Origin: Posidonia oceanica
Lineage: Eukaryota; Streptophyta; Magnoliopsida; Alismatales; Posidoniaceae
Length of the DNA: 64,000 nucleotides
Reading direction: 5' to 3'
NCBI GenBank assembly: GCA_037176725.1
Contig: JAZBRS010000011.1
Location: forward strand, 496,001-560,000
The notes beneath the pieces are model-generated. The model was not told the DNA's origin, did no database searches, and saw nothing but the letters and a program-made list of their open reading frames with translations. Numbering within the stretch: position 1 is the first letter of the stretch; each line of letters opens with the position of its first letter. This document shows, in pieces, positions 1 to 11,240 of this stretch. Position numbers and translations under genes: made by a program.

Positions 1-234
1 ACTGATGGAGGTAACTCTAGGGGCATCCTCCTAGATGCTGTAAATAAAACTTTGTTTAATTCTGCATTATTTTCATTTCCTATGAATAAAAGTAATTTAC
101 TTTCTGTTTTCAATAAGGGAGAGGATCACCATGTTAGTTCTAGCAGCTCACGGTCAACGTCGGCCACCGCTTCCAAAACTGTGCGCGTGTGTCAATACAC
201 GGAGGCATTACCTCAGTAGCTGGCTACTGCTAAC
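1..234. other. Leader to the RT fragment, half of a spaced repeat
   Basis: No ORF. Positions 1-53 are closely similar to 1990-2045 (shared ACTGATGGA, then CTAGGGGCATCC and CCTAG, then a T-rich stretch). The repeat suggests that an internal segment of about 2 kb was duplicated or rearranged inside the element. Confidence 0.5.
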
Positions 235-860
235 ATGGTCTTCTTAGTAGAAGAATTTAATCGGTTTGGGAAGTGTGCAGGAATAGAAGCATATGAACTA
301 GTTAGCTGCAGTGATGAGGAAGAAGATCAAGAGGCAGACTCAGTCCTCCTTAAGCACCTCATGGACAAATATGACGAGCAAACCAAGGCAACCGATGAAG
401 AGACCGTGGAGGTCAACCTAGGAACCGCCAAAGAGCCAAAACCAATACTCATAAGTGCAAGCCTGAGCCCACAAGAGCGGGAGGAAATGATCCAAATCTT
501 GAAAGAATTTGTGGATGTGCTGGCCTTCAAATATGAGGATATGCCTGGACTGCAATTAGCCCTAGTGGAACACCTGCTTCCACTAAACTCTGGAATCAAG
601 CCCGTCAAGCAGAAGTTGAGGCGACTAATGCCGGAACTCGCCCTCAAAGTCAAAGAAGAAATTGATAAGCTCTACAAAGCAAAATTCATCAAAGTGGTTG
701 TATACCCCAGTTGGGTCTCAAATATAGTACCAGTGGCCAAAAAAGACAGGAAGTTCAGGTTTACATTAACTATAGCAACCTCAACGCCGCCTGTCCCAAG
801 GATGACTTTCCTTTGCCACATATTGACTTGCTAGTGGACAATACAGCAAGCTCAACCAAC
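235..860 (+). pseudogene. Tat-type gypsy reverse transcriptase, N-terminal part, frameshifted
   Basis: Encodes the region before and at the start of a gypsy RT: an acidic linker, NLGT, the ISASLS segment, DVLAFKYEDMPGL, KPVKQKLRR, then YPSWVSNIVPVAKKD. Near 755 the frame shifts by one base, and the next frame continues with NLNAACPKDDFPLPHID and LLVDNTA. The reading stops being RT at about 850, before the catalytic YxDD block, so no active polymerase can be made. The first ATG of the open frame is at 235, but a real pol would be part of a longer polyprotein. Confidence 0.75.
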
Positions 861-1965
861 ATGGAGGCATCAACCTCTGACGCGCTCAAGGAAGCCAATA
901 AAATATACGGAGGAGGTCAAGACACCACTCTTGCAAGGCAATCGAAATATGTGGGGCATTTTCAAGAAAGACAAGCCATTGCTAATGCCCGATCCTAAGC
1001 CAAAGCCAATGCCAGAGCCAACACCTGAGCTAGAGCAAGAATCATTGCCAATGCCCGATCCTAAGCCAGAGCCAATGCCAGAGCCAGCACCCGAGCTAGA
1101 GCAAGAATTAATGCCAATGCCCGATCCTGAGCCAGAGCCAATGCCAGAGCCAGCACCCGAGCTAGAGCAAGAACCATTGCTAATGTCCGACATTGAGCCA
1201 GAGCCAATGCCAGAGCCAGCACCTGAGCTAGAGCAAGAACCATTGTCAATGCCCGACACTGATCCAGAGCCAATGCCAGAGCCAGCACCCGAGCTAGGCA
1301 AGAACCATTGCCAATGCCCGACACTGAGCTAGAGCCAATGCCAAAGCCAGCACCCGAGCTAGAGCAAGAACCATTGCCAATGCCCGACACTGAACCAAAG
1401 CCAATGCTAGAGCTAGCACCTGAGATAGAGTAAGAACCATTACCAATGCCCGACACTGAGCCAGAGCCAATGCCAGAGCCAGCACCCGAGCTAGAGCAAG
1501 AACCATTGCCAATGCCCGACCCTGAGCCAGAGCCAATGCCAGAGCCAGCACCCGTACTAGAGCCTGTGCCCATGCCAAAGCTAGTACCCACGCCAGAGCC
1601 AATGCGAGAGATGATGTCAGTACCACCAAAGGCATCCAACCCAGATGTTGTGACGACAGAGCTAGGGGTAGAAAATGAGCTTACTGTGCTTTCCTACATC
1701 AAGGAACTGCTGCTTCATCCACCTAGGCCTCCTAACATATCAGTTTATGGAAAGTGTATCCCTGCCATGAAATGGTGCCCATGTAAGCACATGCTAAAGA
1801 AGCGGATTCTGTGCATCAACAGGGTTAACTTTTCTCGCAAGCCAAAAATCAAAAGAATGCCTCAACTAATGTGGCTTGTGATGCAAGGGGCAGAGCACCA
1901 TGCTTATCCATCAGGCTGCCCTCCTCTCTCAGGACGAGGCATGGATTTCGTGTTTGACACTGGTT
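861..1965 (+). pseudogene. Chimeric reading after the RT, acidic-proline repeat protein
   Basis: Downstream of the broken RT an unrelated open stretch (MEASTSDALKEANKIYGGG onward) runs into the 22-residue repeats at 985-1577, then into a short non-repetitive tail containing CIPAMKWCPCKHML and ending at a TAG near 1965. The repeat zone is interrupted: one unit lacks a base (near 1297) and another carries TAA (near 1431). I do not recognise the tail. It may be a relic of another region of the element's own polyprotein, or captured sequence. Confidence 0.35.
985..1577 (+). repeat. 66-bp coding minisatellite, nine units
   Basis: Unit starts (ATG of the MPDPEPEP motif) fall at 985, 1051, 1117, 1183, 1249, 1314, 1380, 1446 and 1512. 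All spacings are 66 bp except one of 65 bp (a 1-nt deletion). Each unit encodes about 22 residues: MPDPEPEPMPEP, then APELEQEPLP. 66 is a multiple of three, so the frame survives copy-number change. Substitutions are few, which suggests recent expansion. Confidence 0.9.
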
Positions 1966-2139
1966 AGGGAGCTAGAAGCGAGAGGCCTCTACTGATGGAA
2001 GCTACACTAGGGGCATCCCCCTAGTTATTGTGAATAAACTTCATCTTTATTTTCCTGTTTTTCTTTTATCTTGTTCAAGCATGAAAAATACATAAATAAA
2101 ACACATCCCTTCACATAATAAAAGTATAATTTAATGAGA

Positions 2140-2310
2140 AGGAATTTCCTTCCACGCAAGCATGGGAAGCTGAGACCAAATTGGGAAGGACCATACTTGA
2201 TGGTTGAGGCATATCTGGGCAATGCCTATTGTTTGGCCAGAGAGGATGGCACTAGGCTTGAATATCTCTAGAATGCGTTGCACCTCAAACGGTACTACCC
2301 TTGACATGCA
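2140..2310 (+). pseudogene. Gypsy integrase C-terminal tail, one stop
   Basis: Reads as the end of a Tat-type integrase: LRPNWEGPYLMVEA, GNAYCLAREDG, LEYL, a TAG stop, then NALHLKRYYP. This is the typical tail in which the integrase C-terminal fold is followed by an HLKxYY ending. The stop lies near 2270. Zinc-binding and DDE core domains are absent upstream, so only the end of the gene survives. Confidence 0.65.
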
Positions 2311-3058
2311 CACAGAGCCACTAGATTGCCCGCGCTTGAGGACTTACTGTTTCCAAAGCCTAAGAGTCATACCTTAACCTCACCTTACAAACACTTTGTA
2401 GAAGAGGGAAGGGAAATGATCTAACACTGAGATAGAGGCAGATCATAAGAAGCCCCCTCCCAGTTCATGAACAACAAGTCCACACACATCCCTTGAGTCA
2501 GACACGTTATCCTAGTACAAATCGGGTAAGCGTCTAAGGCCATAACTTAGAAGGGCAGAAAAGAGGGGAGTGCACCAAATAGAAGAGTGTCTCGGTCTGT
2601 CAAGGAACAAGTATCCATTGGCCGAGCACTCAAATGGGGTGAGACTACTTGCCAAAATACCCAGAAAAAAAAGGAAGAAAAGAAGGCAGCAAAGAAGCTG
2701 TCCATGTGCAAGAAAAGAAAGAGAATGGAAAAGAAGGCAGCGAAGAAGCTGTCCAAGGGTCAAAATTGAAAAGCTGAGGAAATACTAGGCGTAGTAGGAG
2801 TCAACCTTGAATTGGGAGGGGTATAGGCTTCAAATCTTTAACCAAAATCTTAGGATAGGACATTGACCTTCCTTCCATCCACATCCTGCACTGTACACTA
2901 AGAGGCAAGGGGCAGAAGCCTAGGTCTAGGAACTGTTAGGCGCCAAAGCAAGCCTGAAGCATCCATAGCTCCAAGATGGACAAGGGATTCAATTATCAAG
3001 GTTTCCCGACCATGAGGTCTCATATTTCCCAACTCCTTGGAAGATTCTTCTTCTCCTA
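2311..3058. other. Region after integrase, no gene seen
   Basis: No supported coding sequence. At 2660-2760 a lysine-codon-rich stretch contains two near-identical copies of GAAGGCAGC followed by AAGAAGCTGTCC, about 57 bp apart. The rest looks like decayed 3' untranslated sequence of the element. Confidence 0.4.
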
Positions 3059-3219
3059 GAAAATCCAAAAAAATGATAAAACCAAAAATCCAAAAAATCA
3101 TAAAATCAAAAATCCAAAAAAATGATAAAATCAAAAATCCAAAAAAATGATAAAATAAAAAATCCAAAAAAATGATAAAATCAAAAATCCAAAAAAATAA
3201 TAAAACCAAAAATCCAAAA
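3059..3219. repeat. 25-bp A-rich tandem repeat
   Basis: About six units of 25 bp with the core AAAAATCC followed by an A run, TGATAAAA and TC. Slight length variation in A runs. Translated on the minus strand it gives an artefactual Phe/Ile-rich peptide. Confidence 0.8.
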
Positions 3220-3679
3220 ATAGCGAGTAGGGTAAAATCTACCCAACCAACATCACCTCATGAAATTGATAACAAGTAAAGGCCGGTGATGCGAAATCTA
3301 GGACATTTTACGACTCCGCGTCGTACTCGACCCTTCCTATTCAGGACGATTGCTTGGTATTCGCCTACGAGTTAAGACTGGGATCTCAAGAAGAGACAGT
3401 CCCTCGTTTGGCATATCATCTTTAGATAACAAAGCTGAGGCCAATACTTGTTATTCAAAACCTAAGTTTCTCTATTGCATTAAGACTTCTTTCCCATTCA
3501 TAGCATTAGGTTTGCTTGAAGTTATGCATTGTATGTAGGTTGTTACTAAGTGTTTTGTGACCATGCTGATTTCACAATGTTAAAGATGTTTCTGAGTTTC
3601 CAGAAGTCACTTTGGACTAGGGGCAATCATAGTCCTAGATGGACTAACAAATTTGCTAAGGTAGTGCAGGAAAGCAGTT

Positions 3680-3840
3680 CAGGGGCGTTAAACGAGTAAA
3701 TATTAGCATCCAACATTAGACGCGCCATCTTTAGCATATAACGATCAACAGAGGAATGTTGGACGCCTAATATTCTACGTCTTACGCTATAAGTGCCAGT
3801 TTAAGCGTCTTACGCTTTAACTGTGACTTAACTGCAGATT
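3680..3840. promoter_or_regulatory. AACGTT-word cluster 1 (decayed)
   Basis: Contains degenerate forms of the words seen in better state further on: GCATCCAACATTAGACGC, GCATATAACGAT, ATGTTGGACGCC and CTTACGCTATAAG. It lies at the 3' side of the first PMD pseudogene. Function unknown. The name promoter_or_regulatory reflects only the placement of the related clusters. Confidence 0.4.
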
Positions 3841-3998
3841 TTGGACAGAAGGCCCTTGATCAAATATCAAAGACACCAGGGAGTATTTCTAAACTCAGAG
3901 CAATTCAAAACACGTGAACAAGGATGAAAAATGAAATATGTGTATTAATTCCCTTGAAAAGATACATGGTCCCCAAAATTAAAGATTATAATGATTGC

Positions 3999-5337
3999 CT
4001 ATCTAACCATCTTCTTCCTTTTTCTGCGCAGCACGCCCGTTGTTTCAACCCACTCCTCGGGCTTGGGCAGTAGCTTTGAATACCACTTCCAGTGCGCATC
4101 CTCCCGTGGTAGGCAGCAAGGAGCAGTTGATGGCCCCTCTGAATCATCATGGCGGTCCAGAGACGACCAAAGAGCCTGAATGTAGTACACCATTACTGCA
4201 TCAAATGGAAGACTGCGCTCCCGAACCTGAATACGAGGAATAAAGCTCAACCGAGGCAGTACCCCTTTCTTCTGCCCCACCATCTCAAAGCAACGATGGG
4301 AGTTGTAAACTGCAAAGTGGGTGGGCCTTATCAGCTCCAACTCAACTGAAGAACCTCGTGCCTGTTGCTTACGAGAAAGGGATGTGGAAGGCGCGGAAAT
4401 GTCAATAGGGGCAGCAGACAAAGAGCAAACCCTTTCCTCAATCAAATCTGTCTTCACGGGCCCAAGTCTCAGGAAATGGACCTGCAGCCACTTGGAAAGA
4501 AGAAAAGGAGAGCCTACAAAATCCCCTCCGGTGAAAACATTAGTCATGCCAAGATATGTGGTAGCAAGAATGGCCACTGAAGGAGAGCACCAGAAATGCT
4601 CAGTAAGGCCTATCAGGAACTCAGTATGATAGACATCCAAGGAGAAATCCTTGGTGACAAATAATGTGAGGCCCCCAATCAGTAAATGCAGACACACCAA
4701 CAGCTGAACCTGAGAGGCAGATTCCTCAATCCGCCGGAAGCTGAAGTACAAATGCACCAAGTTGAGTTTGCGACCTCTGATCACTGGGAAGGTAGGCGGA
4801 AGGGTGAAGATACGATCTATATATGTTTGCATATCTATTGTTCCATACGGCAATGGGAAGTCAATATCTGGCCGGGCCGCTCCAATCTAAGTTACACAAA
4901 GCAGGCCGTGAACATCCTCTACTAGGATTGTCGCCTCACAACCCCAAAGAAGAAAGTATGAGTCTCAGGACTCCAGAAGGCGCATGAGGCATGAAGCAGG
5001 GGCCAGTCCAAGTTTGTGCCCAATAAATCTAGAAGTCTATCAAAGCACGTACGGGCCAAAACGGATTTCTTATCTTGAGCCCAGAGCACAAAATCCTTCA
5101 CCCAAGTGGAGTAGTAGGGGAAATCATTGTCAAAGCAAAGTGTCTTGGTGAAATTGAGAATTTCCTGCAAAGAAATTCAGAAGCATGAAGAACAAAGGAG
5201 TATGAGGGGACCAATGAAGAGGATCATACTTTCCCCATCTTGATAAGGGACATCATATGCCCTTCAGTCTCTTCCAAAGGTTTTACAACCCCCTTCTTGT
5301 TGTGTATGAAGACATTGGGGACTGAGCTAGAAGCCAT
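3999..5337 (-). pseudogene. PMD pseudogene A, two exons, antisense inside the Tat element
   Basis: Plant mobile domain protein (PMD, Pfam PF10536; MAIN/MAIL1 family, known to be transposon-associated). Exon 1 is 5337-5230 (36 codons from an ATG at 5337). A canonical GT-AG intron spans 5229-5165, and exon 2 runs from 5164 in phase 0. Family hallmarks: WVKDFVLWAQ, then the FWSPETHTFFF box, a GCEATILVEDV segment, the GGDFVGSPFLLSKWLQVHFL block and HFAVYNSHRCFEMVGQ. The frame breaks near 4951 and a TAG lies at 4889-4887; the long open part 4853-3999 ends in KRKKMVR. It is a close relative of pseudogene B. Whether it ever acted for the element or the host is unknown. Confidence 0.7.
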
Positions 5338-5434
5338 GAAAGCAAAAGAGAGGGAAGAAAGAAGCACAAATCAGGAAGAAATCAGTACAGAGAAAAAGAA
5401 GCAAGTATGCATGAAAATCAAAGGGGTGGCCAAG

Positions 5435-5442
5435 CTTTTATA
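5435..5442 (-). promoter_or_regulatory. TATA box of PMD pseudogene A
   Basis: TATAAAAG on the minus strand, about 98 bp upstream of the ATG at 5337 and downstream of word cluster 2. The spacing suits a plant promoter and suggests the antisense gene had its own start site. Confidence 0.5.
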
Positions 5443-5559
5443 AGCATAGGAAAATCGTCGGAAATCTTTCACACGGACATTGAGAAAATTTCGCAAGCAT
5501 TCCGAAAGATTAGACAAAAACAGGAAAGGAAAGAAAAGTTTCTGGGCTCGCTTCGTTGT

Positions 5560-5700
5560 ACGCGGGACGGTGCGCGTCCAACGTTAGCCGCGCTATTTGA
5601 GGCATATAACGTGTAGAGCAGATACCGGCATTGGACGCAGCTATTGAAGCGGATAATGTTGGCCGCAGCAGATGAGGCGTATAACATTTTATCAGTGATT
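5560..5700. promoter_or_regulatory. AACGTT-word cluster 2, upstream of PMD A
   Basis: Words include GCGCGTCCAACGTTAGCCGC, GCATATAACGTG, GCATTGGACGC, AATGTTGGCCGC and GCGTATAAC. Each is one or both halves of palindromes centred on AACGTT. The cluster sits 220-360 bp upstream of the start of pseudogene A. Confidence 0.5.
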
Positions 5701-6164
5701 TAAGTCAATGAACTTGGCTGGATTGCCCCTTAATCCGTGATTGAGTTGCATGCGTCCATTTTGCCCATTCCAGAGGTTTAACTAAGTTGAAATACACGTG
5801 CGAGCATTGGTTTCATATTTTTTGGACATCTGGGCCAGTTGAAATCTTTGGTTGCTTGTTTCATCAAGTAAATGGCTCGTTAAGGCGACGACGACTTCAA
5901 AATTCAATTCTTAAGCTTCCAGGTGAAATCTTTCCTTATAACTATGTCGTTTACATACTATTTCACTTGAATATGCTGGTTTTAAGTTAATTTGAATTAA
6001 GGGCCATTATTTTACCATATTGGTCACTTAAGCTCACTTTAGCTTTGAGAAAGGTAATTTAAAAGAGGTATTTGATAAGTTTACTGAGTGTGCAGAAATA
6101 TATATCATTTCAAAATATACAATTGTTCTACAAAGTCACCGGGGCATACCCCTAAGTACAAAAG

Positions 6165-9053
6165 CTAGGGAGCACTCTCTCCCTCACCCTCAGGAGCCGG
6201 AGCAGGAGCTGGAGCAGGAGCCGGAGAAGGGGCAGTAGGGGGACGAGGCGACTGTCGAACCGAAACGCCTGATGGGGCCTTGGAGACAGACCGAGAGTGG
6301 TGGCTACCCGACCGGTGACTCGGTACAGAAGGAACAGGCACCCCGAGCCTAACACCGACCGTAAAGGTGAACCTCCGGTAGTGCCCCAGCTCGAACTCAA
6401 ACTGGGAGATAATCTCCGCCATGCTCTGAGGAGGGAAACAATTCAAATGTCAAATACAAGTAAGGACATAGAGGACATAAAGAAGCACCGAATCAAATCA
6501 TACTGCCTGAGACTGGGCAATCTTAGTGTCCCTATCAGCCACCTGCTGCTCCAACTCCTGGATCTGAGCACTCCTAGCAGCGACTGTCCCCTCTAGCTCC
6601 TCTAACCTCCCGACAGAGCTGGCGGCTATGAAGTCACCAGCCCGCTCCCTTAGCTCGCCCTCTAGATAAGCGACCTGCAAGCAATGGCGTCAGGACCAAG
6701 GGGATTTCAAAAGCAGAAACAAAATAAAAGCATATTTACCTTCTCCTGGAGGTGGGAGATATCCTCTGAGCGGTCCGGAGGTGGAGCGCTACTAGTCGAA
6801 GGCTGAAAAGGAAGATTCAAGTCAGTCACAATTCATAGCCAAACTACAAAAGCTACTTGTGAAAAAATACCTGAGAGGCAGAGGCTTGTAGACGGTCAAT
6901 CTCCCCGGTCAAAATGGAGAGCTGCTGGGTCAAATGGCGCTCCTGCTGAGCCCGCTCATTGGCCGCCTTGAACTATAAAAGAAAGAAAGCCAGTTAGCCA
7001 AATTGAATTAACAATATACAAAATGAAATTCAAAAGCTCACCGCTATCTCTAGCTGGGCTCGAGAACACTGAACCTCCTCCAACAGGACTGCACGGGAAA
7101 CCACTGCCTCCCCGGGATCTGTATCCCCCAAAGGAAGGTTCCCGCGCCCAATGAAGTGGGACTGGTGGAAGATCATCAGAGAGGAAAACTCCCAGTCTAT
7201 CCACGCAGCCCAGTCGACCTCGTCTTCCTCTGTAGCATCTGTCGGAGCGGGGGAACCACGACGGGCCCAGTCCAGGAGTTGTGGGCCGTAGACGTCCACC
7301 CAGTGGCGAGCACGGCTGCCCCCGCCACGTGTCTCTCGCCAAACTCGATAAGGAGGAGGTGAAGGCTGAGCTTGCCAGCGCCCTAACTGTCGTACCGCCC
7401 TGCTAATCTGCTGGAAGTGGGAATGGTTCCAGCAATGGATTCATACGTTCCAGTAGAAAATGGCCCGATCACGGGCAATTTCGGGGACGTCCGCGTGCTC
7501 TCCCTCAAATAGGGACGCCAAACCACCTGAAAAGGGCAATACATGTCAGCAAGCAGCATAAATAAATAAACAGAAGCTGAAATTAAAAGAAGCAAGTTAC
7601 CTAAGCCGGGACAAGGAGCTCAAAAAGTAGATGACCGACATATCAGTTGTCATTGGCAGGCACGAGGGCCTGCTCAGCAGCAGCCCAAAATAGTCCCCGG
7701 GGAAAGGGGACACTGGTAGGAGGAACCGGAGGAGGGGCAGGGTGCAGAAAGGCAAAGTGGTCCGACGCCCACATCTGCACGCAAAACAAGGAAGTTGTTA
7801 GGAAAAATATAATATCCAATACAAGCTTAAATATATAGATTTACCTTAAGGAAGGGCAGGTTCCCGCCCAGTTAGCGAGAACTGCCGTCGGTGAAGCGGA
7901 ATAGGGTGGAGTACAGGTGCGCCAAACTCGCCGCACCCCAAGCGTACTCTCTCACACGCTCCAGGTCCGCCAGAAGGGGAAGGAACCACGCCGAGAGCTT
8001 CGAGGAGGAGTGCAAGAATAGCACCTCCCCGAACAGCACCAAGAGGAAGGCCCGCAGCTGCTGGTCAGCCTCCATACCCGGTCCGTCAACTGTCTCTGCC
8101 AGCTCACTCACCTGGCGAACCGCGAAAGTGATCACCACGAGCTGCTCCCTGCTCATGGCTAACTGGCGTCCAACGAGCTCCTGCGCCAAAACCGAGTAGC
8201 TCAGGCGCACCCTCCCTGTCACTGGTCTGCCCGTAACCCGAAGACCAGTCAACCGCGCCATGTCCTCAAGAGAGAGGACAAACTCACCCGCCCGAGTAAC
8301 GATCGAGCTCGTCCGAAAGCTCCACTGCTCTGCAACTGCCTCCAGAAACATCGGATGGAGGGGAAAGTCCTGGATGGACAAGAAATGCCCAAATCACATC
8401 CAATCCAGACGCTCCTGCTGGAAAGAAGCCAACAAAGCGTAGGACCTGTGGACCTGACCCTAGTAGCAGTGGGTCACGGCCGGTGCTCAACTCTACAAGC
8501 AAGCAGGAGAACTATCAGTCAGTATAAAATAATTGAACAAAATAAGGAGAAAAGAATTAAATGTATACTGCCCCCTGGAAGCTAGTGTGGCAGTAGCGTA
8601 CTCTGATCGGGACGCGTCCCTACGTGGTCCCGACGCCTACACCTCGTCTCTAGGGATCTGCTCCCGCTAGTAGTCCAGGGGATCCCTCGCGACGCCCTCC
8701 GCCTCCCGTCGGACGAAGTCCACCATGTTTCGCCACCAACTGTCATCCTCGCCGAACTGTGTAAGGAGGGGGTTGACTGGCCTCAACTCGGGCACCTCCG
8801 AGGGCCCTACCCCGTCTAGGCTGACCTCAGGCCTCGCCTCTAAGACTATCTCCTCGGAATCCTCCAAGCTGAAGGAAGTGTTGGCACCAGAGACTACCTC
8901 CGCTATCGTCTCTCCGGCCTCCCCGGAACCAGAGCTCTCCCCCACGGTGGCCTCGCTGGCCGTCGCCTCCACCTCCACGGCGTCGTCGCCAACCACCACC
9001 CCGGTCTCTGCGGAACCACCCACAGCAGCCCCTGTCTTCGCTCTCGCAGCCAT
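6165..9053 (-). pseudogene. PMD pseudogene C, eight exons, PMD plus coiled coil
   Basis: Minus-strand exons with GT-AG borders: 9053 (or further upstream)-8579, 8492-7845, 7774-7601, 7526-7042, 6972-6871, 6802-6740, 6674-6504 and 6425-6165. Exon 1 is low-complexity Ala/Gly/Val/Glu with a clean tail (LLTQFGEDDSWWRNMVDF). Exon 2 carries the PMD core: FPLHPMFLEAVAEQW, LSLEDMARLTGLRVTG, and SAWFLPLLADLERV before YAWGAASLAHLYSTLFR. Exon 4 has VRQLGRWQ and HWVDVYGPQLLDWAR. Exons 5-7 are heptad-like (ERHLTQQLSILTGEIDRL; RLEELEGTVAARSAQIQELE), and exon 8 is Ser/Pro-rich. Stops occur in exon 1 (two TAG) and exon 2 (TGA, TAA), and exons 3-4 need frame changes. The start at 9053 is chosen as the first well-placed ATG; an open frame continues upstream without an ATG. 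Confidence 0.7.
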
Positions 9054-9190
9054 GGAATCACCACCGGACGACGCCCCGGGCATCGCCACGGCACCACCGG
9101 CCTCCACCACGCCTGCCACACCCCCCTCGACCTCCACGGCCACTGCAGCAACCGGCCCAGGCACCACAGCCGCCGCCCCAGGCGCAACAG

Positions 9191-9310
9191 CCGCCGAGCT
9201 CACCCCCACCGGCGACCCCCCGCCTGCCACACCCTCACCGGCGCTTCCCGCCGCCGAGCTCACCCCCACCGGCGACCCCCCGCCTGCCACACCCTCACCG
9301 GCGCTTCCCG
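9191..9310. repeat. Perfect 60-bp tandem duplication in PMD C exon 1 region
   Basis: Two identical 60-bp copies in tandem (9191-9250 and 9251-9310), GC-rich, encoding on the minus strand Gly/Ser/Val/Ala segments such as GEGVAGGGSPVGVSSAA. No difference between copies, so the duplication is young relative to the decay of the gene. Confidence 0.85.
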
Positions 9311-9540
9311 CCGCCCTCGCCGCCGTCTCCCGTGCGGCAGCACCACCAGCCGACGTTTTCGCAGCCGCCTCGCCGAAGGGAGAAGGTCCGATCCTTACCC
9401 ATTTGGCCGCCCAAGTATAGAACTAAGAAATACGCCTCTCCATTTTTCCGGAATGAAGAAGAAGCTCACCGGAAGGATCGCTGTCGCCGGAGAAGAAGGG
9501 AGGAAGAAACCAAATGGCCACCTGTGGCGTAGGATGAGGG

Positions 9541-9547
9541 TTTTATA
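9541..9547 (-). promoter_or_regulatory. TATA box candidate of PMD pseudogene C
   Basis: GGTATAAAACCC on the minus strand, directly downstream of word cluster 3. It resembles the arrangement at pseudogene A. The first usable ATG is almost 500 bp further, so the 5' UTR would be long or the original start codon was lost. Confidence 0.4.
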
Positions 9548-9720
9548 CCTTTTAACGTTGTACGCGTGAATCCTAGCGTCCAACGTCTCGGGAAGAAAGG
9601 ATATTATATGCGTGAATCCCAGCGTTCAACGTTTTACGAGTTAAAACGTTAGCCACTGGGTTTCCAGCGTATAACGTTGGACGCTCCATGTTAAGCATAC
9701 AACGCTTTAAGTTTAGAGAA
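9545..9720. promoter_or_regulatory. AACGTT-word cluster 3, upstream of PMD C
   Basis: Words: TAACGTTGTACGCG, AGCGTCCAACGTC, AGCGTTCAACGTTTTACG, AAAACGTTAGCC, and GCGTATAACGTTGGACGC (9671-9690). The last joins a left half of one word type to a right half of another. Ends at GCATACAACGC. Confidence 0.55.
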
Positions 9721-9959
9721 GTTTTCTGAATTCTGATATTCTCATTCAATATGGACCAAAGAGACGAGATAAATTTTATTGATGATTAGTGATACATTTC
9801 TAACTACATCTTCTGTCTTTTTGAAGGAAATTCAATAAACAATTTAGGACGCACGCCCTCGTACTAAGCGTCATAAGTTGCAAGAGAAATGGCTTCACGG
9901 TCCGCATCCGAGTTCTCGCATACAGAAAGGACTCGGTTTCGCCCCCTCCCGTCCTAGGT

Positions 9960-11146
9960 ACCAGCCTGATAGAAGACCTGGATGATGTCCCCAAGAGTGT
10001 CCCTCAAGCGCAGGAGAATCATATCAGAGAAGCGCGGCAAGGGAGGTATAGCCCGAGGAGTACCCAGCATTGAGAAGCAGCGCTGAGGGTTGTACCTCAC
10101 AAACTCGGTCGCCCCAATCAGCGTAGGAAATACTCCGAGTCAGATACTGTCCTGAAAGACGAGGGGGGACTGAAGGAATTCATCTGGGATTTGACCTTGC
10201 AGGTGCATAGGCGGCGGATGAGCTCCTCCAAGGGAAGGCTAGCATCAAAAGTAGGTAGAAGAAAGTGTTCCTCCAGCCAATGCAGAACTAGGAACGGTGA
10301 GCCAAAAAATAGCCCCCCGAGGCAGGCACTGGATAAGCCCCGGATGGTAAAAGCCAAAACAGACTGACTCAAACACTTCTCCGGGTTGCGCACGTAGATG
10401 CACATGAGCTCAACGTGGTAGGCATTAATAGTCAGAGCTTCATTTGGGAAGAGCACCAGTCCCCCTATCAGAATAAAGACGCACTCCAAGCAAGAAGCCT
10501 CAGAACGGATGCTGTCGCGCTATTTCCAGAAAAATTTCCACAAAGAGGAGAGTTTGATGCAGCCATCCAACACTAGGTCCTCCAGCACAACAACGGAGCC
10601 GAAGATGTGCTTTAAGAGAGAGAACGAACCTACCACCCCGATTGGCAGAAGGTAGGCATCCCTGCAGTAAATGGATGGGTCGGCATGTCGAGTACCTAGG
10701 AGGGCGCTCACTTCCTCCAAGAGAATGGTCAATTCCCCAGAAGAAGAAAAGAACGTATGAGTCAAGGGATTCCACAGCCCGCAGAGGCCGAAGAGCACCT
10801 TCCAGTCAACAAGCTGCCGCAGCTGGCGAAGGGCCTGACAGAGACCTTCCTCCTCCAAGTGTTCTCGGTACTTCTTCAAAGCCCAAGAGTGGAATTGTTG
10901 AACCCAGTCCAACTGATAGGCTTTCGAGTCCCGGTCGTTGTTGGCAGAAGATAGGGGCTATAAAGTAAAGAAAAGTCAGTAGAAGTACGAGAATGGGAGT
11001 ATGCAGAAAACAGGGAGTACCTTCTCATGCACCAACAGGTTCGCCAAATGGTTGGGTATGGCCTCCAGCCGGAGTTGCACGATGTTAGAAGGAGAGGAGA
11101 AGACGGCCACTTGAAAAGCATGTCGTGGGATATCATTCAAATCCAT
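9960..11146 (-). pseudogene. PMD pseudogene B, two exons, close relative of A
   Basis: Exon 1 is 11146-11021 (42 codons, MDLNDIPRHAFQ to LLVHEK). A GT-AG intron follows, and exon 2 starts at 10957 in phase 0. It reads LDWVQQFHSWALKK, the LCGLWNPLTHTFF box, GELTILLEEVSALLG, then a TAG at 10522-10520. It continues in the same frame with LIGGLVLFPNEALTI, GGLFFGSPFLVLHWLEEHFL, and a one-base frameshift near 10120 before FVRYNPQRCFSMLG. Each block aligns by eye with pseudogene A in the same order and with the same intron position, so A and B are copies of one gene. 9720-9960 shows only a degraded 3' end. Confidence 0.7.
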
Positions 11147-11232
11147 GAGGAGAAGCACAAGCCCTAGCAAGCAAAAATCAATAAGGGAAGGGAGATAAAT
11201 ATTTGAACTACAAGATTCAAGCCAAGAGGAGA

Positions 11233-11240
11233 TCTAATAT
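11233..11240 (-). promoter_or_regulatory. TATA-like box of PMD pseudogene B
   Basis: TATATTAG on the minus strand about 90 bp upstream of the ATG at 11146 and just downstream of word cluster 4. The distance matches that in pseudogene A. Confidence 0.35.

Noticed and set aside
870..1639. Minus-strand Gly/Ser- and Ala/Leu-repeat ORFs
   Set aside because: Complement of the 66-bp minisatellite; composition artefact.
2898..3209. Phe/Ile-rich minus-strand ORF resembling membrane segments
   Set aside because: Translation of the 25-bp A-rich repeat.
8725..9420. 231-codon plus-strand ORF rich in Pro, Thr, Ala and Ser
   Set aside because: It is the GC-rich complement of PMD C exon 1, which has neighbouring exons with splice sites and family motifs on the other strand.
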